Positions 9,467 through 18,100 of a DNA stretch of 64,000 nt are shown piece after piece (position 1 is the first letter of the stretch; each line of letters starts with the position of its first letter). The notes beneath the pieces are model-generated. The model did not search any database. It was not told where the DNA came from and saw only the letters and a list, made by a program, of their open reading frames with translations. Both the position numbers and the translations under genes were made by a program. The stretch comes from CBDHFQ01 sp965262565 (GTDB taxonomy: Bacteria > Bacteroidota > Bacteroidia > J057): NCBI GenBank assembly GCA_965262565.1, contig CBDHFQ010000007.1:124001-188000 (forward strand), in the 5' to 3' direction.

Positions 9467-9944
9467 ATGAATAAATTCCTATATTTATTTTGTGTTCTCT
9501 TGTTGGTAAGTTGTTCTAAAGATGAAATTAAGATCGTCAGTGAACCTACCTTTCATACAGCTGATATTCAATTATTCTGGGAAGTATTCGACCATGCCTC
9601 TTCCCAATATACTGCTTCCGTTTTCCAAGAACAATACATCGACCGTGGAAGTGAAGGACTTAAAGACTACGCAACACAAAAGGACTTAGCCACTTCTCTC
9701 CCTCAAACCTTATCATCAGCTTCTTATTTAGCCTATTATACATCCATCAGACAGAACACGATAGACTTGTCTGAAGAAACAGGAAGGATATCCGGCAGAT
9801 ATGGGGTATTACATTGGCTACAAGATTATCGAGGCATTTTATGACAAGAACCAAGATAAAACGGAAGCTATTCGACTCATTCTTCAAAGCAACAATTATC
9901 AGGAACTTCTAGACGAAAGTGGTTATTCAGCTCCATTTAATTAA
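9467..9944 (+). pseudogene. Remnant of a DUF2268-type (predicted zinc protease) lipoprotein, internally deleted
   Basis: The first frame (ATG 9467) gives a signal peptide with lipobox LLVSC, then an N-terminal region (DIQLFWEVFDHA, EQYIDRGSEGLKDY) and stops at 9842-9844. In the +1 frame the sequence GYPADMGYYIGYKIIEAFYD follows at about 9786-9845 and runs to TAA at 9942-9944, ending ESGYSAPFN. That is the C-terminal signature of DUF2268/GldB-like predicted Zn proteases, as I recall the family. The middle, roughly 150 residues with the HExxH site, is absent, and the two ends meet out of frame near 9770-9785. The gene therefore looks dead through one deletion. The start upstream at 9401 is not credible; 9467 begins a proper lipoprotein signal. 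Confidence 0.6.
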
Positions 9945-10130
9945 GATCGTAACCCATCCTTATATTTTAGTTGAGAGTAAATGTGCCAATGGGCCAATTG
10001 CCGCCTGTTGATCATCGGTGAGATAAGATAAGTGTTATATGTTTGTATGGAAAATTTACTAATGGACGTCTTTATTAGTGAAGTTATTTACTCATTTTTC
10101 AAGCACTCACTTATGTCCTATTCATTGGTT

Positions 10131-11180
10131 ATGAAAATTATCGCACTCACTCTTATTGTTATTTCGTCTTTCACAAAAGTATATTGCCAGGCAAAAGGCA
10201 ATATCAATGAATTTCGAAGAGCTCAACAAAGTATCCCTGCACAACAAAACGCTATTTATCCGTCTACTTCCGAAAGTACTTATTTCTCTCCGTCCTCTGA
10301 TGCTGAAATAGATAATTATCAAGATCCTTCTAACCTACCTAATGAAAGTATCAACGTCCGAATAACTCCCGGTAATGATATTTATTTAAGCGTGAAGGGA
10401 TTGTTCAATGTGAAAGCAGATCAATATGTCGCCATTTTCAGTGTCAGTCAGTTGGGAAAAACCCCCGAAGAAGTGAATGAACTCATTGATAAAAGAATAC
10501 AAACTATCGAAGAATTTGTTGCTCAACAATCACAGGTGCAGATGTTTCTCGACATGATTACCTTTGTACCCGTGTACGAATTTGAGGAAGAAAAGAAAAT
10601 ATTTAGCAAAAGTACCTATAACGAAATTCCTATCGGCTTTGAAATCAAAAAAAATCTTCATGTCCAATATTCGAATCCTGATTTCCTGAATTCGTTGATC
10701 ACCGAATGTGCCAAGTCTGAAATATATGACCTGGTAAGAGTAGATTATATTTCAGACAATCTGGCTGCACATAAAAATGAACTTGCCCTTAAGGTGAAGG
10801 AATTGTTAGAAGAAAAGCTTGATCACTATGCAGATAAGCAAGGGTTTCATGCCGATAGTGTGGAAAAAAAGATAGGAGAAGGCTTTAAGATTATTTATCC
10901 GGTGGAGCAGTACCAATCTTATCAGGCTTACGATCAAGCTTCTTTCAATCCCCAACATGGCAAAGTTCATCGAATCAATAAATCTGCCACCGTGTATTAC
11001 CAGCCAGTTTTTGATAAGGAATTCGATGTTGTGATTAATCCCGTAATTGTGGAACCTGTTATTCAAATTTTGTACGAGCGAAGGATGAGGATTAGGAAAA
11101 GGGATGAACAACCTACCCAACGTCCTACCTATATGATGATTTCTCCAGCGGGAGAGTTAAAAGAGCTAAAGCTGAAGTAG
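10131..11180 (+). CDS. SIMPL domain-containing (DUF541-like) periplasmic protein
   Basis: A 349-residue exported protein when started at the ATG at 10131, which gives a clean signal peptide (IIALTLIVISSF...VYCQ); the frame stays open 99 nt upstream. The region INVRITPGNDIYLSVKGLFN, then VKADQYVAIFSVSQLGKTPE and EVNELIDKRIQ, matches the start of SIMPL/DUF541 proteins (strand, then a helix with repeated N/E-rich turns). C-terminal segments (VVINPVIVEPVIQILYERRM) are of the unassigned kind. Family members localise to the envelope and have been linked to stress; the role here is unknown. A possible -7 element, TATGTTTG, lies at 10038-10045 but lacks a good partner. Confidence 0.65.
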   Translation: MKIIALTLIVISSFTKVYCQAKGNINEFRRAQQSIPAQQNAIYPSTSESTYFSPSSDAEIDNYQDPSNLPNESINVRITPGNDIYLSVKGLFNVKADQYVAIFSVSQLGKTPEEVNELIDKRIQTIEEFVAQQSQVQMFLDMITFVPVYEFEEEKKIFSKSTYNEIPIGFEIKKNLHVQYSNPDFLNSLITECAKSEIYDLVRVDYISDNLAAHKNELALKVKELLEEKLDHYADKQGFHADSVEKKIGEGFKIIYPVEQYQSYQAYDQASFNPQHGKVHRINKSATVYYQPVFDKEFDVVINPVIVEPVIQILYERRMRIRKRDEQPTQRPTYMMISPAGELKELKLK

Positions 11181-11274
11181 CGGGGATGATGCATGATACC
11201 AAGACTGGCACAGTGTACGAAAAGTCGTATATTGAATGCTTACGCCTTATATTCATCCTCTATTCTAGCTTATT

Positions 11275-12435
11275 ATGTCTATCCGTGCTACTGTTTTATT
11301 CATTTTAGGAATCCTATTAACTGTTAATAGCTTTTCTCAATCGGCCTACTACTATCCGTCTTTAGGGAAAGAATGGGCAGAGAAATCTCCTGAAGAAGTA
11401 GGAATAGATGGAGATCAATTACAAGAAGCGATTGATTTTGCTTTGGAACACGAATATAGTGGCGCTCAAGATCTTCGCCGGGCCATTTTGGAAGGCTTCG
11501 AAAGAGAACCTTATCATAAAATTGTAGGCCCTACGAAGAAGCGAGGAGGTCCCGCAGGTATGATTCTCAAAAATGGATATCTCATAGCAAAATGGGGAGA
11601 TACCAAACGTGTGGATATGACATTTAGTGTGACGAAGAGTTATTTATCCACTGTAGTAGGCTTGGCGGTGGATAGAGGAATGATTCGATCTGTGGATGAT
11701 AAAGTAGCAGCATATGTGTGGGATGGCACCTTTGATGGGACCCATAACTCCCAGATTAGCTGGAGGCATTTGTTGAATCAAAGTTCTGATTGGTCGGGTA
11801 GATTGTGGGATCAACGAGATTGGGCAGATCGGCCTCCCAGAGAAGGCGGAGTAGATGACTGGAGATATAGAGCCCTAAATGAGCCAGGAACGGTATATGA
11901 ATACAATGATGTACGTGTCAATGTACTAGCTTACAGTGCCTTGCAAGTTTGGCGCAAACCTTTACCGGTAGTACTCAAAGAAGAGATCATGGATCCGATA
12001 GGAGCCTCTTCTACCTGGAGGTGGCATGGATACGAAAACTCATGGACTTTGGTAGACGGTATGCATGTGCAATCGGTTAGTGGAGGGGGGCATTCAGGAG
12101 GAGGCCTTTTTATTAATACAGAAGATCACGCTCGTTTTGGATTATTATTTTTGAGTGAAGGAAAATGGCAAGGGAAACAGTTGATTTCGACTGATTGGAT
12201 AGAAAAGGCTGTTCAACCTTCTTCAGCGAATGCTACTTACGGATTTATGTGGTGGTTGAATCCTCCTCCCAACGATTCCAGGATGAGCCATTTATCTTCC
12301 AATGGATATTATGCGGCAGGATTTGGTGGTAATTATATCGTAGTCGAACCAGATCAGGATCTTGTGATTGTAGTGAGGTGGATAGAACCGTCGGATATGA
12401 ATGAATTTTTAGGTATGATTAAAACCCTGATGTAG
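11275..12435 (+). CDS. Secreted serine hydrolase (class C beta-lactamase / esterase fold)
   Basis: A 386-residue exported protein (signal peptide ending near SFSQS) of the beta-lactamase-related serine hydrolase family (PF00144). Seen: the nucleophile motif SVTK at 118-121 (SxxK), the YxN element in YEYNDVRVN, and the C-terminal HSGGGLF replacing the usual KTG/HTG. Such proteins are esterases, D-aminopeptidases or penicillin-recognising enzymes; a true resistance role is not implied. Single gene on the plus strand. Confidence 0.88.
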   Translation: MSIRATVLFILGILLTVNSFSQSAYYYPSLGKEWAEKSPEEVGIDGDQLQEAIDFALEHEYSGAQDLRRAILEGFEREPYHKIVGPTKKRGGPAGMILKNGYLIAKWGDTKRVDMTFSVTKSYLSTVVGLAVDRGMIRSVDDKVAAYVWDGTFDGTHNSQISWRHLLNQSSDWSGRLWDQRDWADRPPREGGVDDWRYRALNEPGTVYEYNDVRVNVLAYSALQVWRKPLPVVLKEEIMDPIGASSTWRWHGYENSWTLVDGMHVQSVSGGGHSGGGLFINTEDHARFGLLFLSEGKWQGKQLISTDWIEKAVQPSSANATYGFMWWLNPPPNDSRMSHLSSNGYYAAGFGGNYIVVEPDQDLVIVVRWIEPSDMNEFLGMIKTLM

Positions 12436-12502
12436 AGTAAACAACAGATATTTGTTGGAAAGGAAAAGGAACTTCCTCATTGGCACAAATAAAACAATCA
12501 AG

Positions 12503-12967
12503 ATGGATCCACTATTCAAAAAGCTCAATTTCAAAGGTCACTATCCTATCATAGTCCTGAATGCTCCCGCCAGTTTTCAGTCAGCGATGGAGTCTATGAA
12601 AGAGCTTACTACGTTCCAGTTTGATACGAATTCTGTAAAGGAAATAGAATTTGTCATTGCTTTTGCTCAGAAACAGGATGAATTACATAAGGTGATGACA
12701 GAGGTTGGGCCCAAATTAACAGGAGATGCAGTAGTTTGGTTTTGCTATCCCAAAAAAAGTTCTAAAACCTATCGCTGTGATTTTGATCGGGATACAGGTT
12801 GGGAGATCATGGGTACCTATGGCCTTGAGCCTGTGCGGCAGGTAGCTATCGATAAGGATTGGAGTGCCCTTCGGTTCAGGAAAGTAGAATTTATTAAAAA
12901 AATCACCAGAAGTAAAAAAATGGCACTAACAGCTGAGGCGAGAAAGCGCACCTCTCACAAAGGATAA
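12503..12967 (+). CDS. DUF3052-like protein
   Basis: A 154-residue cytoplasmic protein. The frame is open from 12452 but the ATG at 12503 (MDPLFKKLNF) is the natural start. The second half carries AVVWFCYPKKSS, then a Cys/Asp region and GLEPVRQVAIDKDWSALRFR, the pattern I associate with DUF3052 family proteins, whose function is unknown. It starts 68 nt after the serine hydrolase and might be read from the same transcript. A basic tail (KKITRSKK...RKRT) closes it. Confidence 0.65.
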   Translation: MDPLFKKLNFKGHYPIIVLNAPASFQSAMESMKELTTFQFDTNSVKEIEFVIAFAQKQDELHKVMTEVGPKLTGDAVVWFCYPKKSSKTYRCDFDRDTGWEIMGTYGLEPVRQVAIDKDWSALRFRKVEFIKKITRSKKMALTAEARKRTSHKG

Positions 12968-13007
12968 TAAGTAGTAGAAGAAATGAAGTATGAGCTCCCC
13001 TTTACAA

Positions 13008-13418
13008 TTACTCTTTCATGGACTGGCGTTTAAGATGATGATCCATGTAGAATATTTCCCATTGATGACCGTCTAGATCTTCAAATCCATGGCCGTACAT
13101 CCATCCGTGATCTTGGGCAGCAGTATAGGTTTTACCTCCTGCTTTTACCGCTTTCTCTACCAATTCATCCACTTCATCCCTACTTTCAGCTTGTAAAGCA
13201 ATAAGGACTTCGGTTTGTTGTTCCGTATCACAAATTTCCTTATGAGAAACTTCTTTAAAGCGCTCGTCTACTAATAGCATAACGTTCATATTTTCTGCAA
13301 TTTCAATGCAGGTCGCCTTATGATCCGTGAATTCTGGAGCAAAAGTGAACCCCAGTTGAGTAAAGAAATTGATAGAGTTATTTAAGTCTTTTACGGGAAG
13401 ATTGATAAACATTTTCAT
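13008..13418 (-). CDS. VOC family protein (glyoxalase-like)
   Basis: A 136-residue VOC-fold protein: MFINLPVKDLNNSINFFTQL opens the first module; the second holds AVKAGGKTYTAAQDHGWMYG and closes with FEDLDGHQWEIFYMD, where the Glu and His are at the usual metal-site positions. The class is often annotated as extradiol dioxygenase- or glyoxalase-like. Substrate unknown. Convergent with the DUF3052-like gene, 40 nt apart. Confidence 0.82.
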   Translation of the reverse strand: MKMFINLPVKDLNNSINFFTQLGFTFAPEFTDHKATCIEIAENMNVMLLVDERFKEVSHKEICDTEQQTEVLIALQAESRDEVDELVEKAVKAGGKTYTAAQDHGWMYGHGFEDLDGHQWEIFYMDHHLKRQSMKE

Positions 13419-13510
13419 CGTGGCAAGTTTCAGATAGTTAACATGGTCATATTACCAAGATAATTCAACATACATTCAAGATTTTTACATCATTAGTAAT
13501 ACGGAATTAT

Positions 13511-14296
13511 ATGAAGCTCGATCATATAGATCATGGAAAGTCTTTCGAATGGGGACTCACCAGTGAAGATTATGCCAGGTATAGGGATATATATCCTCAA
13601 AGTTTATATGGCAAGCTAACTTATTTGGGGATAGGATTGCCTGGACAGCAGATTCTGGATCTAGGGACGGGAACTGGTGTTTTTCCCAGAGCGATGTATA
13701 CTACTGGCGCCTCATTTACTGGAGTGGATATATCTAAGCATCAAATTGAACAAGCTCGACAACTAGCTGAGGCACAACAGATGAAGATTGACTGGAAAGT
13801 GAATCCTGCGGAAGATATCCAATTTCCTGATAATACTTTCGATATAGTAAGTGCCGTTCAGTGCTGGCATTACTTCAACAAAAAGATCTTGCTACCTAAA
13901 CTGCTAAATTTGATGAAGCCGAAAGGGAAAATTGCTGTTATACATATGTTTTGGTTGCCAGATGAATGTGAGATTTCTAACGCCACAGAAAAACTCATCT
14001 TAACTCATAATCCTTCCTGGACCGGGGCAGGAGCTCAACGAATGAGAATGCGAATTGCTCCCTGGTCTGAGGCCAATTTCCATCTTGATACATTGCATAC
14101 TTATGATGAGATGATTTCCTTCACCAGGGAGAGTTGGTTAGGTAGAATAAGAGCCTCAAGAGGAATAGCCGCCTCTCTTTCTGAAGAAAAAGTAAAGGCC
14201 TTTGATGAGGAACACAGGGAACTTTTGGAACGTACAGTCCCTTATTCATTTCACATACTCCATCAATTGACTATTGAGATTTATCAGCGTTCCTGA
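13511..14296 (+). CDS. Class I SAM-dependent methyltransferase
   Basis: A 261-residue Rossmann-fold methyltransferase (Methyltransf_11 type). Seen: motif I ILDLGTGTGVFP for S-adenosylmethionine, an acidic motif II in FTGVDISKHQIEQA, the mid region FPDNTFDIVSAVQCWHYF, and LLNLMKPKGKIAVIHM after it. The sequence around SYDRTRP-like DYARYRDIYPQ resembles the ubiquinone/SAM small-molecule type. The methyl acceptor is not predictable. It faces away from the VOC gene, 92 nt apart. Confidence 0.85.
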   Translation: MKLDHIDHGKSFEWGLTSEDYARYRDIYPQSLYGKLTYLGIGLPGQQILDLGTGTGVFPRAMYTTGASFTGVDISKHQIEQARQLAEAQQMKIDWKVNPAEDIQFPDNTFDIVSAVQCWHYFNKKILLPKLLNLMKPKGKIAVIHMFWLPDECEISNATEKLILTHNPSWTGAGAQRMRMRIAPWSEANFHLDTLHTYDEMISFTRESWLGRIRASRGIAASLSEEKVKAFDEEHRELLERTVPYSFHILHQLTIEIYQRS

Positions 14297-15177
14297 ATGC
14301 TCTTTATTTTCCATTTTCAAATCCAACTGATCGGAAGAGGTATTATTTTCATGAATAATAGGAGTATCAGTTGAATCAATTATTTGATATAACAGAATTA
14401 TCTGATATTACAAAGCTTTTCAAAGCTCCTGAATAAAGTACTTGAGAATTTCTCTCCGAAAAGCACAAAATATTATTTTATTTCAGCCTACCATCTTCCT
14501 AGCTCCAGAATTCCAAATTACCATTCAAGCAATCAATGTGACCATTGACTCCTATTGAAAATCAGTTCAGTAATTTCCATAAATATAAAAAAGCAATCAA
14601 TGCTATTTTTATATAAAATAAATTACACTAAATGTTAATTATATTTTATATATTTGAGAAGTAATAAAAGAAATCCATAAATAGATCATCATTTAAATTC
14701 AATTTTGCATAGAGGTAATATTGACAATTGAGTAGACTAATTAATAGCTTACAATAATTAAAACTGACTGATAATCAGCAAACTGATGAGTAATTCTATA
14801 CAAGAAAATGATGTTCTCTTTTCCGATTAAGGAGAACCTATATAATATATACAGGTTAAGAATTATTTATTTATAGCTCCCATTTACGCATTCTCCATCC
14901 TATTCATTCTTATAAAGGTGTTTCACATATTCATTATATATCTGTGAAGCTAAGGCCTTAGAGAATGGATGTACCAGTAAAATTCACTGCTGTAAACCGA
15001 ACCACTATGGAGGTTTGGCTTTGGAATTTCTGAGATTTTCCAGCTCCATACATTTACATTTTAAACTGAATATCAATACAATACCTTAATATTCAAGCTG
15101 TATTGAGATGGAAATATTTAGGTTACACCAAACAATACTTATTCACTTTAGCTAAAGCTATATCTTACAGTTTTTGT
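14297..15177. other. Long AT-rich upstream region of the giant repeat gene
   Basis: About 880 bases without a supportable gene, rich in A+T and with several short A/T runs. It precedes the repeat surface protein and presumably carries its promoter and a long leader. One TATATTTG at 14649-14656 fits the Bacteroidota -7 pattern, but no TTG element lies at the right distance upstream and the gene is 520 nt away, so I do not call it. No hairpin with a T-run, RNA gene or repeat was seen. Confidence 0.4.
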
Positions 15178-18100
15178 ATGATCAAACATTCTCTACTAAC
15201 AACTGTGCTCAATCTAAGGAGCAGAAATCGAACAGAAGTACTTAGCTCTCTTAATGGTACAAGTTCATTTCTTTCCTTTAAACCTAAGCTCTTACCTGAT
15301 ACTTTGAAGCAAAGTGTCATGATCTTATTGGCGCTTTTCTTTATTCCTACCTTTGGATTATCAAATTGTGTTTACATTCAGGTAAAAAACAATGCTAACT
15401 GTAAGGTTAATGTCTCTTACTCAGGCATTACACGAACTTTTAGTCCTGGTGCTTATACAGATAATTTCTGTACATCTACGTATGCATGTAGAGGCGGAGG
15501 TTATCTCAGAGCATATGTAGATGGAAAACAAGTATACACAGCTTACATACCGAATATTTCTTGTGGAAGGAGTGTATATGTAAATATTCCTGCTGAGATA
15601 TGTTCTAAGTTGAGTACAAATGATGATGACGACGATGATGATGACGACGATGATGATAGGGAAGAAGATTTTCTATGTAAGTTTGCTCCTTCTATCATAA
15701 TGCAAAGTGAGATCAATAACGATCAGATAAAAAATGAGTATGATAACGAAGTAACTGTAAAGGAAGGAGATAAACTAATTTTAAGCGCAGATCCAAATTA
15801 CCAAGTATCATATCAATGGTCAGGTCCTAATGGGTTTTCCGGTAATGGGAATGAATTAGGTAGAATTCTCGTGTCAAATAATTTCACTTCGGGTCTGGCT
15901 GGAACTTACAGAGTTACTGTAACTTACAATAACGGATGTGTTCAAAGCAAGACTATTGAAGTGAGGATCAAGGGTGAGCGAAGAGATCCCTGTCTAGAGG
16001 TACCTGACATTACTATGCAAAGTGAAGTAAATGACAGTGAAATACAAAATGAACTGGATAATAAAGTAACTGTTCATGAGGGAGATAAGTTGATCCTAAG
16101 TGCAGATCCTAATTATCAGGTAGCATATTATTGGGAAGGTCCTAATGAATTTTCCGGCAAAGGCAATGAACTTGGAAGAATCCTGGTATCTGATAAGATT
16201 AGTCCAGACCAGGCTGGTCAATATAAAGTTACCGTCTCATATAATAATGGATGTGTAAAAAGTAAAAAAATTGAGGTATTAGTTATTCCAAAACCCACTA
16301 TTTGTGAGGCTAATGCCGGAACCTTAACCATCGACCAAACGCCGGTAACGCTTAGAGGTGAATTGGCCAAAGTATCTGCCACTCCTAATGGAGACAGCAA
16401 TGTTCCTGAAGGATATAGTGTGATTTATGTCCTTACCGAAGGAGATGAATTAATCATTAGAAAAGTAGGGCCTGAACCGATGTTCGATGTCATGAAGGCC
16501 GGACATTTCAGAATTCACACTCTTGTATATGAGGCTGATCCAAACAGTCCAGATTTCTTAGATTTGAACGTAGTTGAATTTGGGACAACCACTGGCTTTG
16601 ATGTCCTCAAATTGATTGAGAGTGCTGGTATTTGTGCTGACCTTGATGCTGAAGGTGCCAAGGTATCTGTTGAAGAGTTTGTGTGTGAGGCTGATGCCGG
16701 AACCTTAACCATCGACCAAACGCCGGTAACGCTTAGAGGTGAATTGGCCAAAGTATCTGCCACTCCCAATGGAGACAGCAATGTTCCTGAAGGATATAGT
16801 GTGATTTATGTCCTTACCGAAGGAGATGAATTAATCATTAGAAAAGTAGGGCCTGAACCGATGTTCGATGTCATGAAGGCCGGACATTTCAGAATTCACA
16901 CTCTTGTATATGAGGCTGATCCAAACAGTCCAGATTTCTTAGATTTGAACGTAGTTGAATTTGGGACAACGACAGGCTTTGATGTCCTCAAATTGATTGA
17001 GAGTGCTGGTATTTGTGCTGATCTTGATGCTGAAGGTGCCAAGGTATCTGTTGAAGAGTTTGTGTGTGAGGCTAATGCCGGAACCTTAACCATCGACCAA
17101 ACGCCAGTAACGCTTAGAGGTGAATTGGCCAAAGTATCTGCCACTCCAATGGAGACAGCAATGTTCCTGAAGGATATAGTGTGATTTATGTCCTTACCGA
17201 AGGAGATGAATTGATCATTAGAAAAGTGGGGCCTGAACCGATGTTCGATGTCATGAAGGCCGGACATTTCAGAATTCACACTCTTGTATATGAGGTTGAT
17301 TCCAGTAGTTTCGATTTTCTCGATTTAAGTGTGGTAGAACCAGGGACAACGACAGGCTTTGATGTCCTCAAATTGATTGAGAGTGCTGGTATTTGTGCTG
17401 ATCTTGATGCTGAAGGTGCCAAGGTATCTGTTGAAGAGTTTGTGTGTGAGGCTAATGCCGGAACCTTAACCATCGACCAAACGCCGGTAACGCTTAGAGG
17501 TGAATTGGCCAAAGTATCTGCCACTCCTAATGGAGACAGCAATGTTCCTGAAGGATATAGTGTGATTTATGTCCTTACCGAAGGAGATGAATTAATCATT
17601 AGAAAAGTGGGGCCTGAACCGATGTTCGATGTCATGAAGGCCGGACATTTCAGAATTCACACTCTTGTATATGAGGCTGATTCCAGTAGTTTCGATTTTC
17701 TGGATTTAAGTGTGGTAGAACCAGGGACAACGACAGGCTTTGATGTCCTCAAATTGATTGAGAGTGCTGGTATTTGTGCTGATCTTGATGCTGAAGGTGC
17801 CAAGGTATCTGTTGAAGAGTTTGTGTGTGAGGCTAATGCCGGAACCTTAACCATCGACCAAACGCCGGTAACGCTTAGAGGTGAATTGGCCAAAGTATCT
17901 GCCACTCCTAATGGAGACAGCAATGTTCCTGAAGGATATAGTGTGATTTATGTCCTTACCGAAGGAGATGAATTAATCATTAGAAAAGTGGGGCCTGAAC
18001 CGATGTTCGATGTCATGAAGGCCGGACATTTCAGAATTCACACTCTTGTATATGAGGCTGATTCCAAACAGTTCCAGATTTCTCTAGATTTGAACGTAGT

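Noticed and set aside
10038..10045. TATGTTTG as promoter of the SIMPL gene
   Set aside because: No TTG element at a suitable distance; kept only as a remark.
14649..14656. TATATTTG as promoter of the repeat gene
   Set aside because: No matching -33 element at 17-23 nt and more than 500 nt from the start codon.
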